Below, piece after piece: positions 11,420-27,192 of a stretch of 64,000 nucleotides of DNA; position 1 is the first letter of the stretch, and every line of letters starts with the position of its first letter. The DNA is from Arabidopsis thaliana (lineage: Eukaryota > Streptophyta > Magnoliopsida > Brassicales > Brassicaceae), in contig NC_003070.9 in NCBI RefSeq assembly GCF_000001735.4, positions 4,960,001-5,024,000 of the forward strand, given 5' to 3'. Position numbers and translations under genes: made by a program. The notes under the pieces were generated by a model that ran no database searches, was not told the origin of the DNA, and worked only from the letters and a program-made list of their open reading frames with translations.

Positions 11420-13597
11420 TCATTGGATTTGATGGTACTGTGTGATACCGCGTTTTGGCGGAAGCTTTCTTAGGATAAAGAGGACCAGAGACGATGGCAA
11501 TATCTCCACCAACTGTAAGTAAACAGAACACACTTTTTGTTTAGAGATTTTTAAAAGAAGCTTCATATTTAGATTCTAAGATTCACATAGTGTGTCTATA
11601 TACACATGCACATATATGGTAGCTGAAGAGGTGAATGGAAAGCTTACCAAGTAATATATGAAGTTTAGGATTGGATGATCTAAGACATCAAGATCTGCTG
11701 CATCGTCAAACGCATCAAAGCACATCTAGACCATTAACAGAAGATGATATGAAAGATCTGGTTAGCTGTGGTTTCGGAGATCCACCAACACAGAGAATTC
11801 AATCAACAAGATATGGTCTAATGGTATCAATAGTATGATGTGTATATCTTTACCATGATACATCTGATGAGGAAACATGTAAAGCATATGGTTGTCACGT
11901 AGCCAACCTGCAATTCGTACAACACATAAAGGGGGTAAGGATCCAAGAAACGGAATTTAAAGATCGGGGTAACTTTGGTTTAATATTCAAGGTTCACCTC
12001 TTGTAGCTTCTTGCGCCGCCCTTTAGACTCTACTGGAAATCGTTGCAGCATCAGGAAAAGCCTGCAAAGAAATAATCATCAAAGACGATAAATCAAGGCG
12101 ACTTCATGAGAAACTTCCTTCATAACAGAAATGATATATGATAAATCCTGATATGGTACAAAAAGGATCTTGTCTAGCTAGCAACCAGTGGAGGGCAGGA
12201 ATCCTAGTTTTCCAAATGATATCATCAACTCATTTGTGGCAGGAAAACATGTGGCAGCAGGTAACAAGCGTTTAAACTAAGCTACCATCATCGTGTAGCA
12301 TATGCAAGTGCAACATACTTACCTTCCTCCATATAATAAAAAGCCAAGGGCCGCAAACAATGAGACACCTGCAATATACATTCACAAGAGATGAGACATA
12401 GAGTGCATTAAAAAAATCAATCTCTGTGTAAAATGATCTATACTTCAAACTATACCTGCAAAGAACATCTTAGAAATGATTACCATAAGGTGAACAGGCT
12501 TCCACCACAAAACCAACCAAAGAGCAATCTGAAATTAATACATTCAAATGAAAGATTAAAGCTAAGGAACCCACAACACAAATGGATCGTAAGGAAATTC
12601 AATAAGAAGCTCAGGCCCACAGGTCCACCAAGTTCAAGGTTAACTCTAAACTTTGAAAATTTCTCAGATATTACAAAGGCCAAATAGGTAGTTAGTTTCA
12701 CCTGAATTACGTATACAACTGCATTAATTGTGAAGAAACTTGGCCTCAGTCCATCAGTCGATACAGCACGTGCCTGCCAAGATAGAGTAAATATCAACAA
12801 CAATGCAGGAAAAACTAAATTGAAAATATATACAGAATCAAGGTTTACCTGGTAGTAAATCTCTGCCCAAAAGAGAACCAGAAGCGCATATGTAGTGAAG
12901 AAAGCAAGACTTGGAATATCAAGTAAGATATGTTGCAGAATCTACAAGAAAAACCGAACGATACTTGCAAGTTTAGAAATTTCAAATAGACCATCAATGA
13001 GGCTAAATCACAATATCAATAGAAACACCAAACCTCTGGCTGCATGTTCTGTGCATCTCGCCGGAAGAGAAAAACCAGAGCTCGAACTACAAAGAAGAAG
13101 ACGAGCCAATCAACAAAAGATACACAAAACAAAATCAAAAACTAACAAGAGACAAACAAACCCACCTCCGTTAACCATGAAATTGAGAAAATGAAAGACC
13201 TTCTGCGTCGTCCAGCCATATTCTGGAACTCTCAATTGTATTCTTACCAATTGAATCTACAAAAAAACAAATGAAACTTTAATCAATTTAGGGTTTTTTT
13301 CTCTAATCAACACTCCATACAACAACTATTTCCTCAATTTCATATCCTTAAATGCCTAATCTTCCGATTCCAAATCAACACATTCCCTAATTCCAATCCC
13401 AATTCAAAACCAGAAGGACAAGTAAACGGTACCACAGCAATGACGGAAACGATTCCATATAGAACAGCAAGAACATGGAAGATACGATCCTGCCACACCG
13501 GAGATTCATTCACATCCCACCACCAATTCTTACCCTCCTTCAAATTAAACGCTACGATTGCTGAAGATGACATCATTTCCAAGCCGCCGCTTCTCAT
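11420..13597 (-). CDS. THH1: TOM1/TOM3-family seven-helix membrane protein
   Basis: Eleven exons, 13433..13597, 13166..13256, 13034..13086, 12849..12941, 12702..12773, 12456..12528, 12323..12368, 11998..12061, 11854..11907, 11648..11725 and 11420..11512, give 293 aa. The first ATG is at 13597; the ATG pair nine codons later is an alternative start. The product has about seven hydrophobic helices. Conserved TOM1-family blocks are visible: WWWDVNESP near the N-terminus, [14 protein letters not shown] in the middle, and [12 protein letters not shown] at the C-terminus. TOM1 and TOM3 are vacuolar-membrane proteins co-opted by tobamoviruses as replication anchors; THH1 is the more distant homologue and its normal role is not established. 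Every splice site is GT-AG and every junction keeps frame. Confidence 0.96.
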
Positions 13598-14232
13598 CTC
13601 CACGAAAAAAACACATACAAAGATTCAAATTCCTTATAGATTTAGCTTCGATCACCAAAAAGAGAATCGATCGAATCACTTCTCCTCTCTCCTTCTCCTT
13701 CCTAGATTTTTATTTTATTTTTCTTCCATTTTTTTTTGTTTTAAGGTATTTATAGTATTACCCGAAATAAGATTTGAGACCGGCCGTGACAGGGAATACT
13801 TAGAATGACGTGGAAGAAACTGAAGAGGAGATTGAAAAAGTAACCGGATATAGCCGGTGGTTCTCTCCGTGTGGAGATGTTCTGGTGACCGACACGCAAC
13901 GTTGTTATCATAGTTCCACGTGTATGTATACGTGGATAAATTAATGCTAGCTGGACTTTTTAATGAACTTTAGAGAGATTGTGACTAATTTAACAATGAC
14001 GAAACTAATAAAAAATGCTATGGATTTAATTATTAACACTTTCCTTGGTACCTTATATATTCCAAAATATTTATTATTCCATATATTCAAATAACAAACG
14101 AATTATCGCTGCAGGAATTTTAGTTACACACAATTACAAAAATGAATCAAATGGGGTATACACGTAAATATAATAACATGAATTTTCAAGGTTCGAACTT
14201 TTCTCGTTGAAGACAAGTAGGTAATAACTCTT
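13598..14232. other. Intergenic between THH1 and PER4
   Basis: Holds the THH1 leader, with CT-rich stretches at 13,675-13,735, and the PER4 3' UTR. CACGTG-like cores (CCACGTG) occur at 13,916-13,922. No gene is seen. Confidence 0.4.
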
Positions 14233-15600
<1,368 letters not shown>

Positions 15601-15734
15601 TTAGCTTATTACAAGAGACTTTTGTTTGTAAATTTTTTTAGTAATGAAAAGAATTTCGTAAGAGCTAATTGAGAAGTGATTTAATGAATTGAAGAAACTT
15701 GATGTGAGTTTTCGAAATGGGACGAAATACGTCT

Positions 15735-15744
15735 TATATATATA
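15735..15744 (-). promoter_or_regulatory. TATA box of PER4
   Basis: A TATATATATA run 135-144 bp upstream of the PER4 start codon on the minus strand. It is the best TATA candidate in the promoter. Confidence 0.5.
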
Positions 15745-18700
15745 GGAGCGAAATAAGTAACCAATCATGGTCACTTTTTTCTGCGATAGCGCGTAGACAC
15801 CACCCGACGACCTTTTCCAATAGTTGCCTTTTCTCCTTTAATATGGCACCTAATATCTTTGTCTACATAATAATTATTATTGGATAAGAGTTAACTATTT
15901 TTAGAAACGATTACATTCTCATATTGGATTTAGCAATCTGAAATTATATAATAAGTTTCTGCGATGATTATTGAACTCTCATAAAAATTTATTTTGATAA
16001 AGAACTAAATCTTTTATTGGATTGAACAATCTTAATTTGTACATTATAGATATTCGTTTTCAACAAAAGAGTGTTTGTTCGGGGTATTTGATTATTTCGC
16101 TTTCTATTTTCAACTCTTGCAATTACTTGACATTTGCATTAACGAAAAAACTGAAATAATAAAGTATCCGAATTTGGTTTAGATTTTGTTGAAGCTGGCC
16201 TACGTTGACCAAACCATAACTTAATAATTAAAACCGTTACGCTTACGCGGAATTTTGAAAATTGACTTTTGACTTTTATAAAATAGTCAGAAAGAATCTT
16301 TCGTAAGGATAATGTGATGTAACATTGTCCATACCGTAACCACTAGCCACAAGTGCTTCTTAACTTGTTCGTTGCTTTCCTATTTAGGTAAGCTTCTTAG
16401 TTTGTTTCAGTAAATAATTAAAAAAATTAAGTTCCATTTACATTTACACCTTTGAATCCTTTTATTTTTTCAATTCCATTCCATTTTCTTAAATTCTCAT
16501 CAGGATCTTTCAGATGAAAACGATATAGAACAAATATCTAAAATATCATTATGTTATGATTATATCTTGATTTCTGTTTGACTATTGTTTTACCCATCTC
16601 CCAAAAAAATGCATATATTAATTCAAATGTTTACTGAATCTCGCGGACAACTAATCAATAGGCTCAAAGACGACAACGTCGACAAGCACCATTTGATTTA
16701 CAAATAAAGTTCGTTTTGTAAGCTTTGTATCAATATCTATATTTGATACGAGGGAGTGAATTTTATTCTCTGCAAAATATATGTATATTTCTTTTTTTTT
16801 GTTAAAGAAAATATATGTATATGTCTTACGTACTAAGAGTTATCATGAAGGTATTTTAATTTCAGCCCAACTTAAGTTTGAATGTGTGGATATATAGCAA
16901 TACAAATAATTATTGACAAGTAAAATTAACCTCAGACGACGGTAAAAACAAAAAAACAAAAAAGATAAAAAGGAACCAATTTGCCTGAAGTTCATGTTGA
17001 TGATATCGTTTTTTTCTCAGTGCGTAGTAGTGAGTTTTCTTCATTTTTTCTAAAGAATTATATAAACGAATATATTAATATTTCAATTTGACCGGTAATC
17101 TTAATCAATATATAAACACACGTCATTTGGTGTGAATTTCTAATGGAGGACAGCTTTTAGTCTAATTAGATCATGTAAGACAGTTCCATACATGCACTGA
17201 TCTAGTAACATATTCGAACATAGTTGAATTGACCTTTTCATCAAAGGAAAATGAAACTTACTAAACACATATATATACTCACCCATATGGGCAGACGACC
17301 TAGTTTGAAGAAGAGCTAGATGAAAATGACACCCCTAAAATAGGAAAGTAAATATATATAATTTTTTTTTGACAAAAATGTTTGAAAACATATTTGGTTT
17401 AGTACGTACGACCCCGTTAAGTATTATGGTTTGGACTTCGAAATCTCCATTATGTTATGCTTTGGTCACGATATCAAAAAAAAATATTATTATTATAATA
17501 AATCTAGGCCTGCCATCATATGGATTAATAGATATTAGCCAATTCATATGCATACATGTATATATTATGTACCATGATACTTTTTCTTTTTTGGTTGATA
17601 TGCTACTATTATATTTTTTTCGTAGTTGAGCGGTGTCTACCCATAAACATAACTGTTTCAAACTATTTGTAAATTGTAATCATAAAACTTCGAAATTCTA
17701 TAGGCGAGATGTTAGAAGATTTTGTTAAATATTATAGAAGAAATTCTCTTAGCTAATTTTTCCCTTTTTTCGAACTGTGGAACTATTTGAATGCTCATCT
17801 AGTTGTATATATGCTAAAAGATGGGGGTTTTCCAATCGTTCGAACATAAATACATAATGAATCACCACGTACTAAAATCAACTAAGGAAACAAATGAAAT
17901 TACAGGTATTTTTGTGCGTAAATCATTTAAGAGATGAATGATTCGAATTTCGATTCTTAGGGAAAAACACAACTACTACCGTACTACGTATGAGATGCAA
18001 AACACTACAAAAAAGGTTAAACACGACTACGCACAATAATGACTGTCCATAGCGATATGCCGATACATCGAAATTCCTAACAAATTTATCATTATTATAA
18101 ATCAAACTACTGACGAATCAAATTTGAGGAGTGGATTAATAAATAACTTTTAATGTTATCGGTGTTAGCCCGCAAAGACTGGATTATGCGATTTTTTTTT
18201 TAAAGGAAAGAAAAGCGACAGTACATAGCTAGCTTCATATATGATCGCCATTGACCATGCATTGTTTTCTTTCATATATATCTCTAAGAATTGTCATCGT
18301 AATAGGGACATTGCAAGTCCTCTAGTTACTAAATAATCACTCTTTTTATTTTTCACAATATATAGCTCAATTCCAATTTTATTTGCTAAAAAATACCACA
18401 TCGATAAAAATTTGTCCACCAACCAAATTCATAACGTGTTTCAAACGAATCATTCACTCGTTCTGAGACCAATATATATAATTAGCTACTAAATTAAATT
18501 AAAAACTATTTTTTGTTTGGTTAATGTGTTATATTTTGACTTTCTAATTATATGTTCGTCAACTATTCCTTTCAAACTAATCGCACAAAATAATTGTTCG
18601 TTATATTCTTCAGATCCGAACTTCAACCTGTATTATTATAAGAATAAACTATTTAAGCGCTTACTAATGATGTTCTTGTTTTTCTTCTCAAACTTTTAGG

Positions 18701-18880
18701 TTATCTGTTTTTATAAGTTAACAATTTGACAATTGACCAAAATACAAAGTCAGAGCCCAACAATTAATTTATTTTAATCCAAATATTCTCTAGCTAACAT
18801 ATGATAGATCTAACATATTTTAAATTACAGTCTCCAACCTTGAACAGCGACACCGCGTGAAAACTCTCATGCACGTATAT

Positions 18881-18888
18881 TATATAAA
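18881..18888 (+). promoter_or_regulatory. TATA box of PER5
   Basis: TATATAAA lies 147 bp before the PER5 ATG. It runs directly into the palindrome AAACCCCTAGGGTTT at 18886..18900, which contains a telo-box-like core in both orientations. Confidence 0.6.
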
Positions 18889-19027
18889 CCCCTAGGGTTT
18901 GTAACATTCAACATCAATCTCAAATAATTCATCAACGAGAAAAGATTAATTCTTACTACCAAAAGAAAGAAGATAAATTACTATTTTGTTTTACGTACGA
19001 AATATATACCAAGTGAGATCTACAAAT

Positions 19028-20324
<1,297 letters not shown>

Positions 20325-21299
20325 TACATGCATGCGATAATGCATTTTATATTGTTTGTTAAATTTATTCGTTGATCTCTTTGTTGTAATGTTTTGTGAT
20401 TCTTACTACCAAATTGTGTATTATTTGTTTTTAATATTTGAATAAATGCCAATTAGTTTTATGATTATATAGTCATATTTTTTGATAATTCAATCCAAGT
20501 TACAATTGCTGGTTCAATGTGGTTTGGGCTAAACCAACCACCGAATCTGTATGGTTTTATTTTTAGAGTTCCACCATATATTGGGTGCACCATGCCACAT
20601 GGAATTCTTACCTAAAAAGGTATCTCTGTTTCTTCAAGCCTGTGAAAATGCGCGACCAATGAGTAAACAGAGCATGTGACCGAATTTTCGAATCGAGAAA
20701 ACCATCGTCTTCCTTATTTCTACGTATTTTACGGCGAGCCTCTAGTCGCTCATCGTCAGCCCCATAAATTTCCTGAATCTTCTCCGATAACTTCGTCTTA
20801 TATACATCGCCACAGAAATTTCGGTTCCTGTTCGTGAATTAGCGGTAGGGTTTCATTTGTATCTCCGCAACGAATTTTCCTATTGATTGGTTCGTTTGGA
20901 TCTGAGAGGTATTGATTTCGATCGATCTCAAAAGGGTAGTTGTTCGTTTGCTCAATCGAACGAGATTGTTATTGTTTTCTGCTGTGGAATAGTATCTGGA
21001 TCTGTCAGATTAATAGGCTAGTTTTTACGATTGAGCTATCGGAAATGATTTGATCTTCATGTGTGGTTGATCATCGAAGAGTGTTTCATTGAGACTGTTA
21101 ATGAATATTGCTGTAAGAGAGGAGGAGGAGAATCTGCTTTTAAGCTTCTCGTCGTACTCGTTTCTGGGATTTCTCAGGTTCTCAAGTTTGGATTTCAATA
21201 AGAAATCTGCGTCCACCGTAAACCCTAGATTTAGATGGGATAAGGTGTTCTTTCAGATAAAAGGTGAGAACTTTCCGAATTTAACTTAGTTGAACTGAG
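20325..21299. other. PER5 3' UTR and carrier promoter/leader
   Basis: The left third is the PER5 3' end. From about 20,690 the base composition changes to that of a transcribed leader (pyrimidine-rich, with TCGCTCATCGTCAG-like sequence), so the carrier mRNA probably starts near here and has a long leader. Leader splice sites were not resolved. Confidence 0.4.
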
Positions 21300-23082
21300 A
21301 TGGGTTCGTCACAAGGCTCCACACTCTCGGCTGATGTGATGAGCCTTGTGGATACATTGCCTGTGCTTGCAAAAACCCTTATCGCTGGAGGAGCTGCTGG
21401 GGCAATTGCTAAGACTGCTGTTGCACCTTTGGAAAGGATCAAAATTCTATTGCAGGTGATTCTCCTTGGTCTTGAGCTTATTATGTTTCAATGGCTCTGA
21501 CTATATCTAAGTTGTATTCAGATTGCATCTGTTATGCTGAAAATTGGGATATTGATTTGGTGTTTGGTAGGATTTTGACCATCTATTGATTTGATACTGT
21601 GCTTTCAATACCAGACTAGAACAAACGACTTTAAGACCCTTGGTGTGTCCCAGTCATTAAAGAAGGTGTTACAATTTGATGGTCCTCTCGGATTCTATAA
21701 GTAAGTATCTAGTGGTTTGACTCTTATTTTGCAGCTTAGCTCTACCACTTTACTAAATTCTTGTGATGTGCATAACTCTCGCAGAGGAAATGGGGCGAGT
21801 GTTATTCGGATTATTCCATATGCCGCCCTTCATTACATGACGTATGAAGTTTATCGTGACTGGATTTTGGAAAAAAATCTTCCCTTAGGTTCTGGTCCAA
21901 TTGTTGATCTTGTGGCTGGTTCAGCTGCAGGTGGAACAGCAGTTTTGTGCACATATCCCCTTGATTTAGCTCGTACTAAGCTAGCTTACCAGGTTGGTGA
22001 TTTTGAATACCTTGCTCTGATAGAATTTTATTGTTGCTTACTTAACTGACAAATGAGCAATATCTTTTTGTTTCTCCTCTTATGTGTTGTTATTTGCATT
22101 TTAGGTTTCTGACACAAGACAGAGTCTCCGAGGTGGTGCGAATGGATTTTACCGTCAACCTACTTATTCAGGCATAAAAGAGGTGCTTGCAATGGCTTAT
22201 AAAGAAGGGGGACCACGCGGGCTATATCGTGGCATAGGTAAAGCTCATAAAATTTGCTTGCATTAATGTTAAAAGTGTATATCAAATCAATGTAGGAAGT
22301 CTATTCATCTTAGCTATAATAAACGGTTGGCATCAAAGTAATATCAATCCTATAAAGAATTTCTTAGTCTAATCTTGGTTGATTTAGTTTAGTTACAAAT
22401 TATCTTAAACTCTTATCTCTGTGTGTGCACTTTTCCTAATTTGGATTTGAAGATGATTAACAAAGGTTGGAGCTTTCCTGTGTCTCTGCAGGGCCAACGC
22501 TGATCGGGATCCTTCCTTACGCGGGGCTTAAGTTCTACATATATGAGGAATTGAAAAGGCATGTTCCTGAAGAGCATCAAAACTCTGTTCGAATGCATCT
22601 ACCATGTGGAGCTTTAGCTGGTTTATTTGGCCAGACCATCACTTACCCATTGGACGTTGTTAGGAGACAAATGCAGGTAAAAAAACAAACAAACCAGAAA
22701 CAAGATTCAAACTATGCACCATTTCAGAACTCAGAACATATTGGGCGTTTCGTGTGACCACAGGTAGAGAATCTGCAACCTATGACGAGTGAAGGCAACA
22801 ACAAGCGTTACAAGAACACATTTGATGGGCTTAACACGATTGTTCGAACTCAGGGTTGGAAACAGTTGTTTGCTGGTTTAAGCATCAACTACATTAAGGT
22901 AAATCAGATGAAGAAACAATGAATCCAATATCTCAGTCTCGGTTTCACTTTTTTCCTCTATGATTCGTTTAATTGTCTTTATTTGCTAGATTGTTCCATC
23001 GGTTGCGATTGGATTCACAGTCTATGAGTCGATGAAGTCATGGATGCGAATTCCACCGCGCGAGAGATCAAAGCCAGCATGA
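21300..23082 (+). CDS. CoAc1: Mitochondrial carrier family protein, coenzyme A type
   Basis: Seven exons, 21300..21455, 21615..21700, 21785..21992, 22105..22237, 22492..22676, 22764..22898 and 22990..23082, encode 331 aa. The three-fold carrier signature is visible: [11 protein letters not shown] at 42-52, [14 protein letters not shown] in the second repeat and [12 protein letters not shown] in the third. This means six transmembrane helices in the inner mitochondrial membrane. Sequence and length fit the CoA-carrier subgroup (yeast Leu5p and human SLC25A42 relatives); substrate assignment rests on family knowledge, not on residues I can test. All junctions keep frame and are GT-AG. Confidence 0.94.
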
Positions 23083-23769
23083 GGGTCTTTGTTCCTTCAC
23101 TCTCTTATAGAAGACACAGAAGACAGAAGAAAACATGATTGTTAGACAGATTTTTTTTTCCCTACTTCTTTTCATTTTCAAGGCCAATTTGCCCCTAAAA
23201 ATCCTTGATAGTGATAATATTCTTTTGAGAAATTATGCTAAAATTTATAAATCTGTGATCAAATCCAAGCGAAAGATAAAGTTGATATCTGTTGTTGTGC
23301 AGCAAGGATTTGGAAAATTTCCAATTGACAATTAAGAAAAAGTTTCTTAGAATAACTCGAACTTAAATTGTAGTATTGGAGATTTATTAAGTTTGTAACA
23401 ACTTTAATGATGGACAATTTCACATGCGTATGTGTAATTGAAATGTCATAAACAACCCCACTTCGTAACACGACCTAGGGTTATAATCGTCTTTTTGTGA
23501 ACAAATCCGACCGAGAGAGAGAGAGAGATATATTTTTGGCAGTAAGATCAAATTTTGGCATTGGTAAGTTGTTGTTCCTTCTTCTCCTCCCGCAGGATTC
23601 GACTCTTCAGTTCCTTATTTAATCATCTCATCTTCTGGGCAAGTCCTCTTGTTCCTTGCTAAAATTTCTGGGCTTTTTTCCCTTTGTTTTTCTTCTTAGA
23701 TCACTCTGATAATTTTTCGTTTTTTATTTCTCAGAAATTCGAGGTTTTTATAGGGTTGTGGTCTTAGCA
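23083..23769. other. Carrier 3' UTR and PUX7 promoter/leader
   Basis: A GA repeat sits at 23513-23526. A likely leader intron of PUX7 runs from GTAAGTTG at 23574 to CAG ending at 23734. No other gene is seen. Confidence 0.45.
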
Positions 23770-26700
23770 ATGGAAGGAATGTTGTCGTCCGGTGACCAAC
23801 AGAGATTAGTCTCTTCTTTCCTTGAAATCGCCGTCGGACAGACCGCCGAAACTGCTCGACAGTTCTTACAGGTTTGTTGCTCAAAACTGGTAGATTTGTT
23901 TTGTTCTAAGCTGTGCTTTTTTTTTAAAACTCAACTGATAGATTTGTCTGAGTGAGCTTAACCTTGATTGAGTTTCTGATTTTGGGTCTAAAGGGTTATT
24001 TCAGCTTAAGAACCCTATATAGGGTTTCTAAATCTTTCAGCTTTGGGAAAAAATTCTGACTATGGGTATTCGGGTTTATACCCTAGATTGAGATTAGACG
24101 CAGAGTTTTTTATTTATTTATTGGTGATTATCGGTTGATCTGGCTTTTCGTGTAACAAGATCTCTGTGATTGAGAGTAGCCTGATTTGGTGCATGTGGTG
24201 TCACGGTCTCCATTGTGATGAGATTGACTTGGTATATTTAAAATTGTTTGTATGATCATTGTTCTTCTTATGACTTGTAACTTGTAACTCGTTTTAGCTG
24301 TTTTATTATGATTTATGTTTAGCGTAGAATGTTGTAGTTTGTGATTCACCACTCTCCTGTTGATAGTTTGCTATGATCTGATCACTCGTGAAATTACTAA
24401 CGTAGTAGAATCTTTCTATCAACAGGCGACAAGCTGGAAACTTGAGGAAGCTATTCAGCTCTTTTACATTGGAAATGAAGGTGGTATGCTTCAGTCTGGT
24501 ACACACACTCAGCCAGCGTCCAACGATGATGCGGCTGCACAGTCTTGGGGGTAGGATAATGTTATAATTTGGTCACTGTAAAGTATTATTCATTTTGGTT
24601 TGTTCAACCTGATGGTTTTCTGTTATATTTCATAGGGCGGCTACAGGCACAGGTAATGAAATGATACTGCCCAACGATGTCGATGAAGTCCGTGCTCCTT
24701 TACCTGTTGTGAGGGAGACTCTTTATGGTGAATCAATGTATTATGGGTTAGTGTCTTTTTCGGTCACTTTATTTATTTTTTCTTAAATCCGGAATGTGTC
24801 TCTAGGTTGAAGATTTATCCTCAGAGGCCAGAGCTGCCCTCTTTAGTTTCTTGACTCTCATGGGTTGGTTGATGTCTCTGCTGGTCTTCATCCAAGTGTA
24901 GTTTTTGGATTAACTATTTTTTCAGTTAGCACTAGCCACTAGGTAGGATTCTTATCTAGGTTTAGTTGATGCTGCTGTTAACTCAAATCAGACCTGGTTG
25001 AATATCTAGTTGGCTCTAGTAAGTTGTTAGCAGCGTCAGGTTCTGGCTCTGTTGGAATTTCAGCTGTTGGGGAGAGCATGTTACAATTGCTTCTCCCAAA
25101 CAGCCAACTGAAAGCCCAGCATAGAGTTTAGTCTTTCATCCTCAAGGCACTTAGAAGTTTCAGGGGCCTTGAGATTAGCATTTGCGAAGTAAACTTATCC
25201 AGGGAAGCTATTCATTAGTACATAAACTATATAACTGGTAGAAGTGTAACCACGTGCCACTAAAAGTTTTGTTTTCTTCTGTCATAGGCCCATTAGAGTC
25301 AGCATCTCCGACATATTTAATCATGCGACATTTTGTATAGATATCGGTTATTGTTTTATGCTGATGATACACTATTCTAACAATACATTCGGGATGTAAC
25401 TCATAATTCACTTGCATTTGTGATTAGGGCTATGAGGGTGGGTAACTCTCAGCCTGAACCAAATTCTTTGATTGCTTTCCGTAACTTCAGTGAAGAGCCA
25501 AAAAGCCCTGGAATTTGGGAACCAGATGAGGGTGATTCCTCAGCCTCTGCCTCAGCATCCGCATCTGCATCAGAGTCAGCATCCGCACCTCGGGACAGCC
25601 TGGCCTCGTTGTACCGTCCTCCTTTTCACCTGATGTTCCAGGGCTCTTTTGAACAGGTTATCTACACAGTTTCTTGTTTGGCTAATTGCTTGTTTGCTTT
25701 CTTACTCTAAACTTCTCTGTATGGTTTTTTTGTTCAGGCAAAAACTACTTCGTCTTCCCAGGATAAATGGCTTCTCGTCAACCTCCAATCTACCACGGAA
25801 TTCAGCTCTCATATGGTTACTCTCTATTATTTCCTTTTTTTTATGGATGTCTTTAAAACTCTACCTTTGATGATAGTCACATCTAGGGGTGCGCAGTCTC
25901 ATTTTTGGTTAGGTTTTAGGTCAATTTTTTGTCGTTTTAATTTCTGTTTCGGTTGAGATTTGTTTTTTCAGAAGTTATACCTTCTATTTAAAGGCCTTTT
26001 CTTGGAAACAGCGGTCTTATCGCGTCCTTGTGTGTTTTGGTTTGGGTTAGTTAGGAATGAAAACTGGATCGGTTTATCTTCTCTTCCATTTGGTGTTTTG
26101 TTTCAGTTCTGATCGGTAAAATGGAACTGTACATCCACTCACATCCCAACTTTTTGTGTTTCTTTCTCATAGCTAAATCGAGATACTTGGGCGAATGATG
26201 CTGTTTCTCAGACTATCAAAGCCAACTTCATCTTCTGGCAGGTTTGATATAGAACTTCCCCCTTAAACTTCCGCTTGCTTAATCTGAAATTCTCTTTACA
26301 GAATTGGTTAAAATCCTGCCTTTTCTGTTACTAGGTCTATGATGATACCACGGAAGGAAGAAAGGTTTGCACATACTACAAGCTCGAATCTATTCCCGTG
26401 GTGCTTGTAATTGATCCAACCACTGGTCAAAGAATGAGAATGTGGACCGGAATGGTTGACCCTGAGAATTTGCTAGAGGATTTAGTGCCGTTCATGGATG
26501 GTGGTCCTCGTGAACACTTTGCTTCTCTCTCAAAGAAGCGGCCAAGAGGCAGCTTCTCATTGACTCCTCATTCCAAACCCAAAGGTTAGTTTTAAAACTT
26601 TTCCGCAGCATTATCTTTAGTCTGTTGGGGAAAAAGATTGATCTGACTGACATATTCCGTTAGAGGATGTTGCAAAAGATGAAGAAGAAGAGGAACTGCA

Positions 26701-27192
26701 ACGAGCATTAGCTGCTTCCTTGGAAGATAACAACATGAAAGAGTCTTCAGATGATCAATCAACAATAATACCTGAAGAAGTAGCAGTTGAAGCAGTTACA
26801 TCCGCGGTCCTGCCAACATTCCCACCACTGCCGGAAGAACCAAAGGGAGGCGATCGCAGCCTACAATGCAGAGTTGGGATCCGTTTACCTAACGGACAAA
26901 GACTCCAGAGGAATTTCCTCAAAACAGACACAATTCAGGTCTGCAAATCCCTAAGAAACAACAATGGTTCTTGTTCTATATTTTTGTCTGATATTTTCTG
27001 ATCTTATTGCTGTCTCCACTGTAGCTTCTCTGGTCATTCTGCTATTCCCAGCTTGAGGAATCAGAGAGGAAGAAGCCATTGAAGCTAACACAAGCGATTC
27101 CAGGTGAATCAAAGACATTGGAGTATGAATCTAACTTAACCTTGGAGCAGTCTGGTGTTGCCAATTCCATGATCTCTGCTACGTGGGAATGA
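23770..27192 (+). CDS. PUX7: Plant UBX-domain protein (UBA-UAS-UIM-UBX), p97/CDC48 adaptor
   Basis: Nine exons, 23770..23871, 24426..24550, 24636..24746, 25428..25656, 25738..25815, 26173..26241, 26335..26584, 26664..26938 and 27025..27192, give 468 aa. Domain order: a UBA-like helix bundle at about 8-50; a thioredoxin-like UAS domain at about 170-310 (DKWLLVNLQS to NLLEDLVPFMDGG); a ubiquitin-interacting motif DEEEEELQRALAASLEDN at about 325-345; and a C-terminal UBX domain starting LQCRVGIRLPNGQR. This is the UBXN7/Ubx5 layout that links ubiquitylated clients to the CDC48 ATPase. Exon 4 encodes a Ser-Ala run (SASASASA) that looks like an expanded codon repeat. The symbol PUX7 is from memory. 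Confidence 0.93.

Larger units (their letters stand above)
15601..19027. other. Shared 3.4 kb divergent intergenic region of PER4 and PER5
   Basis: Very AT-rich, with no supported gene. Both ends carry a TATA box (separate entries). The central part from about 16,000 to 18,500 shows only short tracts of A or T and TATATA runs; no transposon ends were recognised. Confidence 0.5.

Noticed and set aside
13598..13603. GTG-initiated extension of THH1
   Set aside because: A plant nuclear gene would use the ATG at 13597; the two extra codons have no support.
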